Notes under the pieces: generated by a model | The model's database searches: none | What the model saw: the letters and a program-made list of their open reading frames with translations, nothing else | What the model was told of the DNA's origin: nothing | Shown here: piece after piece, positions 1 through 7,790 of the stretch | Layout of the letters: each line of letters begins with the position of its first letter | How positions within the stretch are numbered: the stretch's first letter is position 1 | From: a virus | DNA: 20,083 nt | Reading direction: 5' to 3' (one strand) | Virus record (IMG/VR): IMGVR_UViG_3300003322_000165 | Span: 1-20,083 of that record | Position numbers and translations under genes: made by a program

Positions 1-2053
1 CAATATCAACTTCATCCCACGGACGACCGCTGCCGCCAACATTTCCACTGCCAGAATCTCCGCTCATATTGCTGTTGCTTTCTACCATCGATGGAGCATC
101 CGGAACACTCCAGTCTCCGTTAAGTATTTCATCGCTGCTGTAATCTCCTTGATCCACTTTATCCACGCCAAGTTCGCTGGGAGAGTAGTTAGTATTCTCC
201 AGGCCTTGCATGAAATCTTGTGGATTGATCGTACGAACATTTGTTCCCACATTGTTGTACAGGAACTTACCAGCAGTAATCAGCAGACCAGGAACACCAG
301 TCAGCTTGCCGATCGCCGTCAACGCCAGATTCTGCATCGGCGTGAGAGGATCATTCGTCTTTTGGAATCCTGCGTCCGTGCCAAAATTCGGATCGATGAA
401 ACCTTGATCCGTCGGAGAGTTATCTCCCCAGCCGGCGTCTACTATTGGAACTCCCCCAGCTGCGAAGCCGCTGAGATCGATTCCACCAGCGCCGCCAGCG
501 CCAGCATTCGCCAGGTTGCTACTTCCGTTTCCACCACCGCCTTCACCGTTACCGCTACCGCCGTTGAAGTTACGAGGAATCTTCACGTTCGGGCCACTAT
601 TGCTACCAGCGCTAGTAGCAGGATTCTTTCCACCACTGCTAGTGCTACCGAACAGATCGATAAGCATGCTGGGATCAAAGCTCATGCCAGTATCTGCACC
701 ACTGTCGCCAACACCCAGCGAGCCAATCAGAGAAGCAGGATTGATCATGCCAACATTGCTGTTGCTGGCACGAAGTTGTTGCACAGGAAGCAGAGAAAGA
801 TCCCCGCTACCAGGTTTACCACGATCCACGCTACCGCCATCTGCCCAGCCGAAGAGACCTCCAAGCCAATCGCTTCCTTCGTCTGCGCCGTCTACAACGT
901 TAGCAACGTCATCAGCAGTATCCGCAGCATCTATAGCATCGGTACCGTGCTGCACAGCTCCAGGAATTCCATTCAGCAAATCATCCAAATTTCCATAGTC
1001 CGTGCCATCAACTTTGCCAATATATTGTGGCAGGAAATCCAGCAGTGCAGGATCGATGTTCCCACCCATGAGAGTGGGAAGAATCTGTGCAATCTGCTCT
1101 TCGCTAACACCGCTATTGAGCAGCTTCTGAATCGTGCCAGCAACTGCACTGCCTGCGCTGCCGATATCTCCGAGACTGCCACCGCCCTTGACAGCTTTAA
1201 TCAGCTGACTCAGGCCAGCAAGTCCGCCGAGACCAGCGAGCGCACCAGCGCCGACCTTGCCAATTCGGCTAGTGTTCAGATGCTGATTGATGTCTTGATT
1301 CTCGTTCAGCGTCTGAGTTTGATTCTGATTCGTGTTGCTGACATTGCTGGTGTTACCAGTGATCGTGCCCAGCATGTCTTGCACAGTATTACTCTGCGTG
1401 CTGCCGAGAATCGTATTCACCAGATTCTGCGTCGTCGTGCTGTTCGTGCTTTCGCTGCCGCTAGTCGTGCTGCTGCGAGTCAGATCACCGATCTGGCCAG
1501 CGATTTGACTTGCGAGCTGAGCATACTGCAGCTTCTTGTTTGCTGCGATGTTCAGGATGTCACGGTTCAGCATATTCAAGCCAACAGCAGCAGGAGTGTT
1601 ATTCCCGCCACGAGCTCCCAGCGCCTGGCTTTGTGCCAGCATCACATTCGGAGCTTGCTCGTAACCCTGGCTGAAGATCGCAGAAAGTTCTTCCGGAGTG
1701 ATGCCAGCGTTTGCCTTGCCATACTGTTCCAGCAGCTTGCTCGTGTCAGCAGAATTTTGCGTGCTGCTACTGAAGCTGCGACCGCCGCTAGTGCTAGTCG
1801 TGCCAGTCTGCGTCTGCACTTGATTCTGCGACGTGTTCGTCTGACCAGTGCTGTGCTGATTCTGCACCTGGTTGCTGGTGCCAGTTTGCGTCGTGCTACC
1901 AGTAGCGGAAGTGGTGCCCGTGCTATTGGTATCCTTGGAAGTGGTGTTGCCAATTGCACTCTGCAGCATGTTCCCAAGCATGGATGCGACATCGAAGCCG
2001 CCAGTATCCTGGTACTTGCCGCTGCTGTCCAGAGTAGAAACTGCATCTGCCAT
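1..2053 (-). CDS. Large low-complexity virion protein, putative internal/ejection protein (3' end off window)
   Basis: An open frame runs from ATG at 2053 to the left edge with no stop, giving 684 codons. AAGGAG lies 6 bases before the ATG. Residues about 37-102 are almost entirely Ser, Thr, Gln, Asn and Gly. Residues 105-185 look helical, with NMLNRDILNIAANKKLQYAQ as the clearest stretch. A second Ser/Thr/Gln/Asn-rich stretch follows, then a Gly/Ala/Leu hydrophobic segment at about 267-281. The remainder is Gly/Asp/Ser-rich, with a nearly pure Gly-Asn-Ser run around residues 495-520. It follows the fibre and nozzle genes, where short-tailed phages often encode internal virion proteins that are ejected with the DNA; that role is inferred from position and composition only. 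No lysozyme or transglycosylase motif was seen in the visible part. A fibre or whisker protein is an alternative. Confidence 0.75.
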   Translation of the reverse strand, partial: MADAVSTLDSSGKYQDTGGFDVASMLGNMLQSAIGNTTSKDTNSTGTTSATGSTTQTGTSNQVQNQHSTGQTNTSQNQVQTQTGTTSTSGGRSFSSSTQNSADTSKLLEQYGKANAGITPEELSAIFSQGYEQAPNVMLAQSQALGARGGNNTPAAVGLNMLNRDILNIAANKKLQYAQLASQIAGQIGDLTRSSTTSGSESTNSTTTQNLVNTILGSTQSNTVQDMLGTITGNTSNVSNTNQNQTQTLNENQDINQHLNTSRIGKVGAGALAGLGGLAGLSQLIKAVKGGGSLGDIGSAGSAVAGTIQKLLNSGVSEEQIAQILPTLMGGNIDPALLDFLPQYIGKVDGTDYGNLDDLLNGIPGAVQHGTDAIDAADTADDVANVVDGADEGSDWLGGLFGWADGGSVDRGKPGSGDLSLLPVQQLRASNSNVGMINPASLIGSLGVGDSGADTGMSFDPSMLIDLFGSTSSGGKNPATSAGSNSGPNVKIPRNFNGGSGNGEGGGGNGSSNLANAGAGGAGGIDLSGFAAGGVPIVDAGWGDNSPTDQGFIDPNFGTDAGFQKTNDPLTPMQNLALTAIGKLTGVPGLLITAGKFLYNNVGTNVRTINPQDFMQGLENTNYSPSELGVDKVDQGDYSSDEILNGDWSVPDAPSMVESNSNMSGDSGSGNVGGSGRPWDEVDI

Positions 2054-2063
2054 GATTGGCTCC

Positions 2064-2495
2064 TTAAGGATAAGTGATGGAGAGCAGCAGCTCAGTTGCG
2101 CTGATTGCTCTGCCAATGCTCTGTTTGATTCCGGCTCCGGGAGCAGCTGCTAGCATCGCTCCACCATTTCCGGTCCAATATGTTGTTCCAGCAACGAGAC
2201 CGCTCAGCCGTTCTACGTAACCGTTCAGAAGCTGGTAAGTAACTTTCTTTCCGATTCCACCACTACTGATAGCAATTCCGTCAGCAGGTCTTGGAGCGTC
2301 TTTGTCTGCTAGCCGAAGCGTTCCGTCACTGTTCACGTTCACAAGCTGGCCACGGCTGATTGCGACTGCTGCAGGAAGCACACACTGGCCAGCAGAATGC
2401 GCAGCGTCAGAAATCTGCTGTCCAGCAAATGCCCGTGCGAACTCTTCGAAGCTGCTGATCTGACTGAACGCTGCTAGGATCCTACCGACGGCCAT
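2064..2495 (-). CDS. Small beta-rich virion protein (fibre/decoration-like)
   Basis: This 143-residue protein starts at ATG 2495 with CGGAG 7 bases upstream, and its start lies 14 bases inside the 3' end of the preceding nozzle-like gene. The N-terminal 35 residues look helical (FSQISSFEEFARAFAGQQI). The rest alternates Gly and hydrophobic residues in short strands (RGQLVNVNSDGTLRLADKD, TTYWTGNGGAML), like compact beta domains of phage decoration proteins and fibre tips. Its stop codon at 2064 is 10 bases before the next start, so the two are probably translated together. I do not recognise a named family. A virion role is inferred from position and the beta-type composition. Confidence 0.8.
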   Translation of the reverse strand: MAVGRILAAFSQISSFEEFARAFAGQQISDAAHSAGQCVLPAAVAISRGQLVNVNSDGTLRLADKDAPRPADGIAISSGGIGKKVTYQLLNGYVERLSGLVAGTTYWTGNGGAMLAAAPGAGIKQSIGRAISATELLLSITYP

Positions 2496-4107
2496 GATTC
2501 ACTCCGTTCAAAAGTCCGCTGCTGAGAACGAAACTTCCGAGAATCACGATGTCATGATTCAGCCCAGTGACTCGCGTATCGAAATCATAGACTTGGCCGG
2601 TGTTCTTTACCAAGTCCATTTCTGTTACCGTATCACGAGTATGCCCATCATCGCTGCTGAGTACCAGTACCTTAGGTACCGCAGAGCCCTTGAGAGCATT
2701 GAGTTTCAGATGAGTGATCGTAAGATTGTATTCTCGATGATCCTGGAAGTGTCCGAGAATCAGTACGCTAGTACTGCCGGAGACTGTAAAGTCCGTATTC
2801 AGCAGATTGAGCGTGCCGTCTCGCTGCATGAACGCGATGCCGCGCTTTGCAGGAGTTGCGAGACTCGTGGAAACTCCGAACTCGTCGTACGTTGTATCTC
2901 CGTAATCAGCCCACGGAAGATAGATCTGATCGTAATTGACAGGGCCGAACGTAGTAGGGTACGGATATTCACACACATCTGCGTGCGTAATCTTCACCTT
3001 GCCCCAGCGTTGAAGCGCGGTATCGTAAACCAGTGCGTACTGGAATTCATACCGGCTCATTCCGTAGCTGATGATAACGTACCGATTTACGAGATACGTT
3101 AGTTTTACAATGAACGGACCACCGGCATCCTGGCTTGTGACCATCTGCGAAACGGAATCCCAGAATTCAAAGCGGCCACCAACTAGGAAATCCGTGACAT
3201 CCGCGAAGATCGTTTCAGCTCCGCCAAGAGAAATTTTCTGCAGACCAGCAGTTGTAAATGCGTACTGAAAGCCTTCGCTAGCATCTGCTGCTACTTTCTC
3301 CCAGTTTGCTACACCGCCAGCGCTGTTGATCTGATCGAACACGAACGGGCTCTGGCTGTTATTCGTCAGTTGCACGCTGACAGCCAGTTTCGTCGTATAG
3401 ATGATTGCGCCCTTGCTGATCGGAAGGATAGCAACGATCTGGCCCTGAATTGCATTCGGAGTCTGATTGCCTGCCCCAGAATTCAGATCACTGAAATCCA
3501 GAATGTTCAGCGGGCTACACCAGTAAACTTCGATGTCCGTAAAGAACAGAAGATAGTTACCAGCGCTGCCGATTCCTCGCACATCTGCGATCGTCTTGCC
3601 AACCGGAAAAGTGAGAGCGATCGTATTCAGTACGTCTCCTGCGAAATCGTACTCTACGATTTTCGTCTTCTCATAGCATACAAACGTGCGGCCATTTACG
3701 TACGCACGAGTGACAAGACTACCAGAGAAGGCAAAAGGAGATTTACTAGCCCAGGCATTGGTCTCAGCGTTGTAAACATAATTTGCACCATCCGCTGGTA
3801 CAAAGAGTCTACGCTGTTCTTGAGTATTTCGGAGAACAATCCCTTGGTCTGCAACGGTGAGACCGCCACCAGGGCCGGGAGAGATTGCAGTAAAATTGCA
3901 GCTTGTAAGACCTTTTGCGATAGGTAGGACATTTTCTGCAAAGATGAGTTGAGGAACTGCAAGATCCTGGTTTTCCTTCGCGCCATAGAACGAACCGGGC
4001 ATCCGTGGTGCCAAGTCATTCGACTGCATCACAGATAGCCCGGCTTGTTCATACAGCCAAGGAAATGCTGCAGCGTTCAGCAGCAGCTTAGAATTGAGGA
4101 CGGTCAT
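2482..4107 (-). CDS. Tail nozzle / tail-tip protein, probable beta-propeller
   Basis: A 541-residue protein starting at ATG 4107, with GGGAG 6 bases upstream and a TGATG stop-start overlap with the preceding gene. The sequence is a chain of short beta strands with repeated aromatic positions (RRLFVPADGANYVYNAETN, NYLLFFTDIEVYWCSP, FQYALVYDTALQRWGKV). This pattern is typical of the propeller-type nozzle or stabilisation proteins that close the tail of podoviruses, and the length fits that class. It lies downstream of the adaptor and fibre genes and upstream of the putative ejection protein, as expected for a tail-tube closing component. The assignment rests on composition and order rather than on a catalytic motif. 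A receptor-binding role is possible. Confidence 0.72.
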   Translation of the reverse strand: MTVLNSKLLLNAAAFPWLYEQAGLSVMQSNDLAPRMPGSFYGAKENQDLAVPQLIFAENVLPIAKGLTSCNFTAISPGPGGGLTVADQGIVLRNTQEQRRLFVPADGANYVYNAETNAWASKSPFAFSGSLVTRAYVNGRTFVCYEKTKIVEYDFAGDVLNTIALTFPVGKTIADVRGIGSAGNYLLFFTDIEVYWCSPLNILDFSDLNSGAGNQTPNAIQGQIVAILPISKGAIIYTTKLAVSVQLTNNSQSPFVFDQINSAGGVANWEKVAADASEGFQYAFTTAGLQKISLGGAETIFADVTDFLVGGRFEFWDSVSQMVTSQDAGGPFIVKLTYLVNRYVIISYGMSRYEFQYALVYDTALQRWGKVKITHADVCEYPYPTTFGPVNYDQIYLPWADYGDTTYDEFGVSTSLATPAKRGIAFMQRDGTLNLLNTDFTVSGSTSVLILGHFQDHREYNLTITHLKLNALKGSAVPKVLVLSSDDGHTRDTVTEMDLVKNTGQVYDFDTRVTGLNHDIVILGSFVLSSGLLNGVNHGRR

Positions 4108-4424
4108 CAGTATCTCCCAAGAGGGCTGTTGTCCGTATCTTTCAGCGGCTCTTCCAAGCCAGCAAATTGCATGACACGCTTTCGCAATCTGACAACTTCC
4201 TTGCGGTGCTCTTCTAGCATAACTTCCAGTGCTTCGTTGCGAGCACTAAGGCGCTCCACTTCTTCTCGCAGCAGTTTAATAACTTCTGCAGTGGCGTCGC
4301 TTTTGTCTGCAGAAAGCTTGTCACTGTTCCAAACGCTGCGAACTTTCTGAAACCCGAACAGTGCAGCAGCGCCTGCACCGAAAGCCATGCCAAATTTGTC
4401 AGCCAGCTCGGTAATAATGCTCAT
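4107..4424 (-). CDS. Small protein with N-terminal hydrophobic segment and coiled coil
   Basis: A 105-residue protein starting at ATG 4424 in a 4-base ATGA overlap with the previous gene. Residues 11-25 (FGMAFGAGAAALFGF) form a short Gly/Ala/Phe hydrophobic segment. Residues 45-88 are a charged heptad-like helix rich in Glu, Arg and Leu, such as EVERLSARNEALEVMLEEH. The C-terminus is polar and ends at the start of the nozzle gene. The layout of one membrane-type segment followed by a long coiled coil resembles small inner-membrane lysis accessory proteins (i-spanin type) and also small tail-assembly proteins. No partner o-spanin lipobox gene was seen nearby, so the lysis reading is weak. Confidence 0.75.
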   Translation of the reverse strand: MSIITELADKFGMAFGAGAAALFGFQKVRSVWNSDKLSADKSDATAEVIKLLREEVERLSARNEALEVMLEEHRKEVVRLRKRVMQFAGLEEPLKDTDNSPLGRY

Positions 4425-4840
4425 GGTGCGCCCAACACTGCTGCACGCCCCACTGCGATAATCCCGTCAGTTTCCATGTCCAGGAGATACTGTGTCACCC
4501 AGTTCTTGGAAAGATTGACAGACCCATTGCGATCGATGTCGCGACGACGAAGTCTGCGTTCGGCAGAAGCTTTCTGCTTCGCATTCGTGTCAGCAGGATT
4601 GTGCTGCTCTGCGATGTCGAGAGCAATACGTTCCGCTTTCGTGAAGCGATCCCAGAAATCCTGCGCAGGAATGATCGGAGGACCTTGCACAGCCGGAGTG
4701 AAAACCCACGGCCACGCATCTCCTACAGCTTCCCTACCGTCAGCAAGAAGTTGCCAATTGCCAGGGATCGTAGGAACAGTGTCCGTTTCGACGATCTGGC
4801 GAATTGCTCCGTTCTTGATCAAGCCATACCGAATAGGCAT
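4421..4840 (-). CDS. Hypothetical protein in the tail-fibre cluster
   Basis: I place the start at ATG 4840, giving 139 residues. A TTG two codons upstream at 4846 is in frame, but the GAGGAG ribosome site is only 2 bases from TTG and 8 bases from ATG. The N-terminal half (MPIRYGLIKNGAIRQIVETD) looks like a small beta domain. The middle has FWDRFTKAERIALDIAEQHN, and a basic patch (AERRLRRRDIDRNG) precedes a helical C-terminus. It sits directly after the Gly-rich fibre protein with a 2-base gap and overlaps the next gene by 4 bases. I do not recognise the family. Its position suggests a fibre-assembly or fibre-accessory role, which is inference. Confidence 0.8.
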   Translation of the reverse strand: MPIRYGLIKNGAIRQIVETDTVPTIPGNWQLLADGREAVGDAWPWVFTPAVQGPPIIPAQDFWDRFTKAERIALDIAEQHNPADTNAKQKASAERRLRRRDIDRNGSVNLSKNWVTQYLLDMETDGIIAVGRAAVLGAP

Positions 4841-4842
4841 GT

Positions 4843-5364
4843 TCAATACTCCTCAACGAAGATGGTGCCAGGAGATCCGTTGCCACCAGTGGCACCACCG
4901 CCACCAGTTCCTCCACCACCAGCACCAAAACCAGAAGCAGATACGCTAGGATATGCGCCGCCTTTTCCATATGGACTGCTCATTCCGTGAGTCTCTCCAT
5001 AACTGTACGGATTAGCGTTTGGACTAAGTGCTCCATAACCGGTCAGCGTATCGAACGTAGTGTCGCTTCCTGCACCGCCAGGACCGCCAGCCGCGCCATT
5101 TCCAGCAGCGCCGACTGCGTATGCGTAGCTGCTCTTTGTGTTCTGGATCCAGTATGTAACTGGAATTGCAGCGTTGCCACCAGAACAAGAAGTAGCACCT
5201 GACGTGCTATTACCTCCAGCTCCGCCACCCAGCAGCGTGACTTTCAGCCACGTTGTACCAGCTTGCGGAATGAAGTTGCCAGTTCCAGCAAGCTGCCAAG
5301 TGTATCGTGGCGCGCCTACGATCGGAGTGTCCCGATTCGGCAAGCCAGCATCAAATTCGCTCAT
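4843..5364 (-). CDS. Glycine-rich tail-fibre tip / adhesin-like protein
   Basis: A 173-residue protein starting at ATG 5364, with GAGGT about 8 bases upstream. After a short N-terminal part (PRYTWQLAGTGNFIPQAGTT) the sequence becomes strongly Gly-rich: LLGGGAGG at about 45-52, GAAGNGAAGGPGGAGS near 91-106, and GFGAGGGGTGGGGATGGNG near the C-terminus. It ends in GSPGTIFVEEY. Gly-rich fibre tips ending in a hydrophobic-EEY tail occur in many phage receptor-binding proteins, where polyglycine helices pack into a compact tip. The neighbours on both sides are fibre-type genes, so it is probably the distal receptor-contact part of the fibre. Which receptor it binds cannot be told. Confidence 0.82.
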   Translation of the reverse strand: MSEFDAGLPNRDTPIVGAPRYTWQLAGTGNFIPQAGTTWLKVTLLGGGAGGNSTSGATSCSGGNAAIPVTYWIQNTKSSYAYAVGAAGNGAAGGPGGAGSDTTFDTLTGYGALSPNANPYSYGETHGMSSPYGKGGAYPSVSASGFGAGGGGTGGGGATGGNGSPGTIFVEEY

Positions 5365-5366
5365 GA

Positions 5367-6080
5367 TTAGTACCTCGCGATAGCTGCGTCGAAGCTAATC
5401 ACTGCCGGCAGCGCAGAAACTGCAGCTAGCGGCTGAGCAATCAGCAAAGAATCCGCGCCGAGATACCACTGCTTTGTGAGCACGCTCTTGTCGTTCGCGT
5501 TCGCGATCAGTCCGACGTTCGGAATCGCGTTCGTATTGCCAGCATTCACAGGAACCTGCACAACGAAGCGAGGAGTCACAGCGCAGATCAGGGAGCCACT
5601 AGCGAGAGCAGCAAGCACTGCGAAAGGAGCGCCATCCACCGTGAGCGTGCTAGCAGTGACGGCGGTAACAGTAGCAGGAATGCCATCGACTGCTGCATTC
5701 TCTGCAGATCCTTGCGGTGCGAACACCATCAGGCGCATGCCAGGACGCCAGCCTTCGCGAATCCAATCGCTACTAGCAGTGTTCGCACGCACAAGCGTGC
5801 TCGCAGTCGTGTTGATCGTGCCAGTCAGCAGAGCATCTTGGTACGAAATCTTATTTCCGAACCAGATCCTAAAGTCCCTGGCAGTGCCGTCGCTGCTACT
5901 GGCAGTAAATCCGATCAGGGCAGCGCCTCCGTAACGCAACGGAGAGGGGTCAGCAGCTGCTGCGGAGGATTGCGGAAACACCACCACTTTGGCTTTCGTG
6001 CCATCCGCAGCAATGAAGCTAGCATTGCAGTACGGACGGGTGAAATCCGCAGGAGTGTTTGCATAAATGGGAGCAGTCAT
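5367..6080 (-). CDS. Putative tail/fibre structural protein
   Basis: A 237-residue protein starting at ATG 6080 in an ATGA overlap with the upstream fibre gene. It is Ala/Thr/Val-rich with many short predicted strands. It opens with MTAPIYANTPADFTRPY, carries a possible carbohydrate- or trimer-type beta region around residues 70-160 (FRIWFGNKISYQDALLTG, TVTAVTASTLTVDGAPF), and closes with VISFDAAIARY. No enzyme motif was seen. The start overlaps the fibre gene upstream and the stop is 2 bases before the Gly-rich adhesin, so the three are likely made together as parts of one fibre or base structure. The family is not recognised. Confidence 0.8.
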   Translation of the reverse strand: MTAPIYANTPADFTRPYCNASFIAADGTKAKVVVFPQSSAAAADPSPLRYGGAALIGFTASSSDGTARDFRIWFGNKISYQDALLTGTINTTASTLVRANTASSDWIREGWRPGMRLMVFAPQGSAENAAVDGIPATVTAVTASTLTVDGAPFAVLAALASGSLICAVTPRFVVQVPVNAGNTNAIPNVGLIANANDKSVLTKQWYLGADSLLIAQPLAAVSALPAVISFDAAIARY

Positions 6081-6502
6081 TTTGTGTACCCCAGATAGTT
6101 AAGAACAGAGAGTGCGGAGCCAGCGCCGAATCCCCAGCCAGCGCTAGATCCGTCACTAGTGACTTCTTTCCACTTGCCACTGGTAGCGCCAGGGAAGGGA
6201 GTACCGAGAGCAAGACCGACAAGAAACTCCGTAGTTGCGAGCTTCTTGCTAGAATCTCCAGGAGGCGGAGTAACTCCGTATGCGTAGCCGTTGAAATTAC
6301 TGGCGCCGTTGACAACGAGAGTGTCTGTAGTCAGCTGACCAGAAACGACCGGATTCGCAACCGGAAGTTTGCCGACGATACCAGCAAGCAGCACATCCCG
6401 CATGTACAGCTTGATAGTGCGGAATTCTGCTGGAGCGCTGGCGCCAGGAACTCCGTTATCTGCAGGCTGATCAACCTGAGTTGCACTTGGAGTGTACGAC
6501 AT
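6077..6502 (-). CDS. Tail-fibre-like protein (N-terminal attachment type)
   Basis: A 141-residue protein starting at ATG 6502. It has phrases common in short phage fibre proteins: TQVDQPADNG near the start, SAPAEFRTIKLYMRDVLL at about 23-40, and DSSKKLATTEFLVGLALG near 83-100. The last phrase resembles the trimerising repeats of lambda-type and Mu-type side fibres, which usually sit in much longer proteins. The C-terminus is Gly/Ser-rich and ends in LNYLGYTK. It comes straight after the adaptor gene with a 1-base gap and overlaps the next gene by 4 bases. A likely role is to connect the fibre to the tail or adaptor ring; this is inferred. The ribosome site is weak (GGGGCG), so coupling probably helps. 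Confidence 0.82.
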   Translation of the reverse strand: MSYTPSATQVDQPADNGVPGASAPAEFRTIKLYMRDVLLAGIVGKLPVANPVVSGQLTTDTLVVNGASNFNGYAYGVTPPPGDSSKKLATTEFLVGLALGTPFPGATSGKWKEVTSDGSSAGWGFGAGSALSVLNYLGYTK

Positions 6503-6503
6503 G

Positions 6504-7079
6504 TTAACGCCCCAGAAGTTCGAGATTATCGGATTGCAGATCCGTCATGGCAATTGCTGCCAGACGTTCCACACGAGTCTTAATCTCCTGCTCTCCGATC
6601 ATACTCAAGACAGTTGCAGCTGCATCGCATACGATTGCGTCCACATGATTCGTATAGATCCAAGTATCCAGATTTGCAATCGCACCGATGATTGGCAGCT
6701 TCCAATACGTCATCGTGTACGTATCGCTGGGAGTGAGTGCACGAATGTTCAGTGTCGTGCCGATTGCGAAAGCAATGTCTCTCTTAAAGATTCCATCCGA
6801 ATCGACTTGATCGAAGATAGTTTCCACTGAGAGTGGCTTATCTTGCAGGGGAGATTGCAGAAGTGCAAGCTGCCGAAAGTCAGGAAAAACCGACAGGTCC
6901 GCAGTTTGCAGCTCCGCAACGGAGCATGTCAGCGGCACAGTAACGAGGTCGCGCCAGTACTTTCCAGACTTGTGCGCTTTCCGCACAGCTTGCTGGATTG
7001 CGATGTTCGTCTCACCCACAAGCTTCGGCTTGTTTGTGAAAGCAACAACTTGCGCAAAAATGTCCTCGTACTGTGTCAT
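6504..7079 (-). CDS. Head-tail adaptor protein (SU10 / T7 gp11-type)
   Basis: A 191-residue protein starting at ATG 7079. The N-terminal helices (MTQYEDIFAQVVAFTNKP, NIAIQQAVRKAHKSGKYWRD), the central strands (KPLSVETIFDQVDSDGIFK), and the C-terminal helices (DAIVCDAAATVLSMIGEQE) follow the usual helix-strand-helix layout of podovirus adaptor proteins. The length is close to that of T7 gp11 (about 196). Adaptors form a ring under the portal and dock the nozzle and fibres. Its position between the head genes and the fibre cluster supports this. The stop is 1 base before the next start. No catalytic residues are expected. The assignment is by fold pattern and context. Confidence 0.72.
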   Translation of the reverse strand: MTQYEDIFAQVVAFTNKPKLVGETNIAIQQAVRKAHKSGKYWRDLVTVPLTCSVAELQTADLSVFPDFRQLALLQSPLQDKPLSVETIFDQVDSDGIFKRDIAFAIGTTLNIRALTPSDTYTMTYWKLPIIGAIANLDTWIYTNHVDAIVCDAAATVLSMIGEQEIKTRVERLAAIAMTDLQSDNLELLGR

Positions 7080-7091
7080 GATGCTGATCTC

Positions 7092-7700
7092 TTAGAAAGT
7101 CTTCTCGCCAGCAGCCACCATGCGCTGATGATGGATTTCAGCGATTCGCTTCGCTTCTGCAGCAGCTTCGCCATCCACGAGGTGAGTCTGCGCAGCACGA
7201 GACTTCGCAGTGAAGATCAGGCTGCCAGGCTTGTCAGCAACCTTGCGCAGCTCTGCCAGTGCAGTCGGATTCGCAGTGCGAACGCGGCCACCGATGAACA
7301 TGAGTTCTTCCAGCAAGCCAGGACCGACTTGGTAGTGAAACTTGCTGCCAGGAATGCTGTGGAAGAATTCTTCGCCTTCCGTTTCCGATTGCTGGGCCAG
7401 CGAAACTTGTGCGGCACCTTGCATCAGAACGTTACTACCTTCCACCCACGGAGCATTCTCCGCAGCTTCCGGAGCACGAGTTTGCAGAGCTCTTGCGATG
7501 CCAGCATCGATCAGCGCTTGCAGCTCTTCCTGAGACAACGTAACTTTCGGAGCTTCTGCTACCAGAGTATCAGCAGCAGGAGCCAGCTGATGTTCCGGAT
7601 CCTTCTGATCTTCCGGAGCAGCAGCGGGAGCATTTGCAGCTGCCAGCTTTTCAGCAGCTTCGCGACGAATGCGTTCAACAATCGATTCTTGTGCGGACAT
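7092..7700 (-). CDS. Head-region protein following the major capsid
   Basis: A 202-residue protein starting at ATG 7700 with AAGGAA 8 bases upstream. Residues 1-65 are Ala/Glu/Pro-rich and look helical or disordered (VERIRREAAEKLAAANAPAA). The centre has a conserved-looking stretch (FHYQVGPGLLEELMFIGGRV). The last third is helical with a charged end (AAEAKRIAEIHHQRMVAAG). It lies between the major-capsid terminator and the adaptor. Possible roles are a head vertex or decoration protein or an assembly factor; no motif decides between them. Because a terminator separates it from the capsid gene and no promoter was seen in the 30 bases between, its expression probably depends on read-through. 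Confidence 0.78.
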   Translation of the reverse strand: MSAQESIVERIRREAAEKLAAANAPAAAPEDQKDPEHQLAPAADTLVAEAPKVTLSQEELQALIDAGIARALQTRAPEAAENAPWVEGSNVLMQGAAQVSLAQQSETEGEEFFHSIPGSKFHYQVGPGLLEELMFIGGRVRTANPTALAELRKVADKPGSLIFTAKSRAAQTHLVDGEAAAEAKRIAEIHHQRMVAAGEKTF

Positions 7701-7731
7701 GGTGAAAGTTCCTTATAGAAATCTGAACATG

Positions 7732-7763
7732 AAAAAAGGGAGGCAGCTTGCCTGCCACCTCCC
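7732..7763 (-). terminator. Rho-independent terminator after the major capsid gene
   Basis: On the minus strand GGGAGGTGGCAG, a GCAAG loop and CTGCCTCCC form a strong GC-rich stem, followed at once by six T residues (7732-7737). It lies 27 bases past the capsid stop. It probably ends most capsid messages while letting a fraction read through into the adaptor and tail genes, which would lower their dose relative to capsid. Confidence 0.85.
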
Positions 7764-7774
7764 AACACCGACAC

Positions 7775-7790
7775 AGCAACTTTCGTTGCT
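7775..7790 (-). other. GAAA-tetraloop hairpin at the capsid stop codon
   Basis: On the minus strand AGCAAC-GAAA-GTTGCT is a perfect 6-bp stem closed by a GNRA tetraloop, starting on the last stages of the capsid stop codon. A compact hairpin here could stabilise the capsid message 3' end together with the terminator 12 bases further on. The structure is seen; the role is inferred. Confidence 0.55.

Noticed and set aside
149-2077. A 642-codon open frame on the plus strand
   Set aside because: It is the mirror of the Ser/Thr/Gln-rich minus-strand gene. It has no ribosome site and a composition that simply follows the opposite strand.
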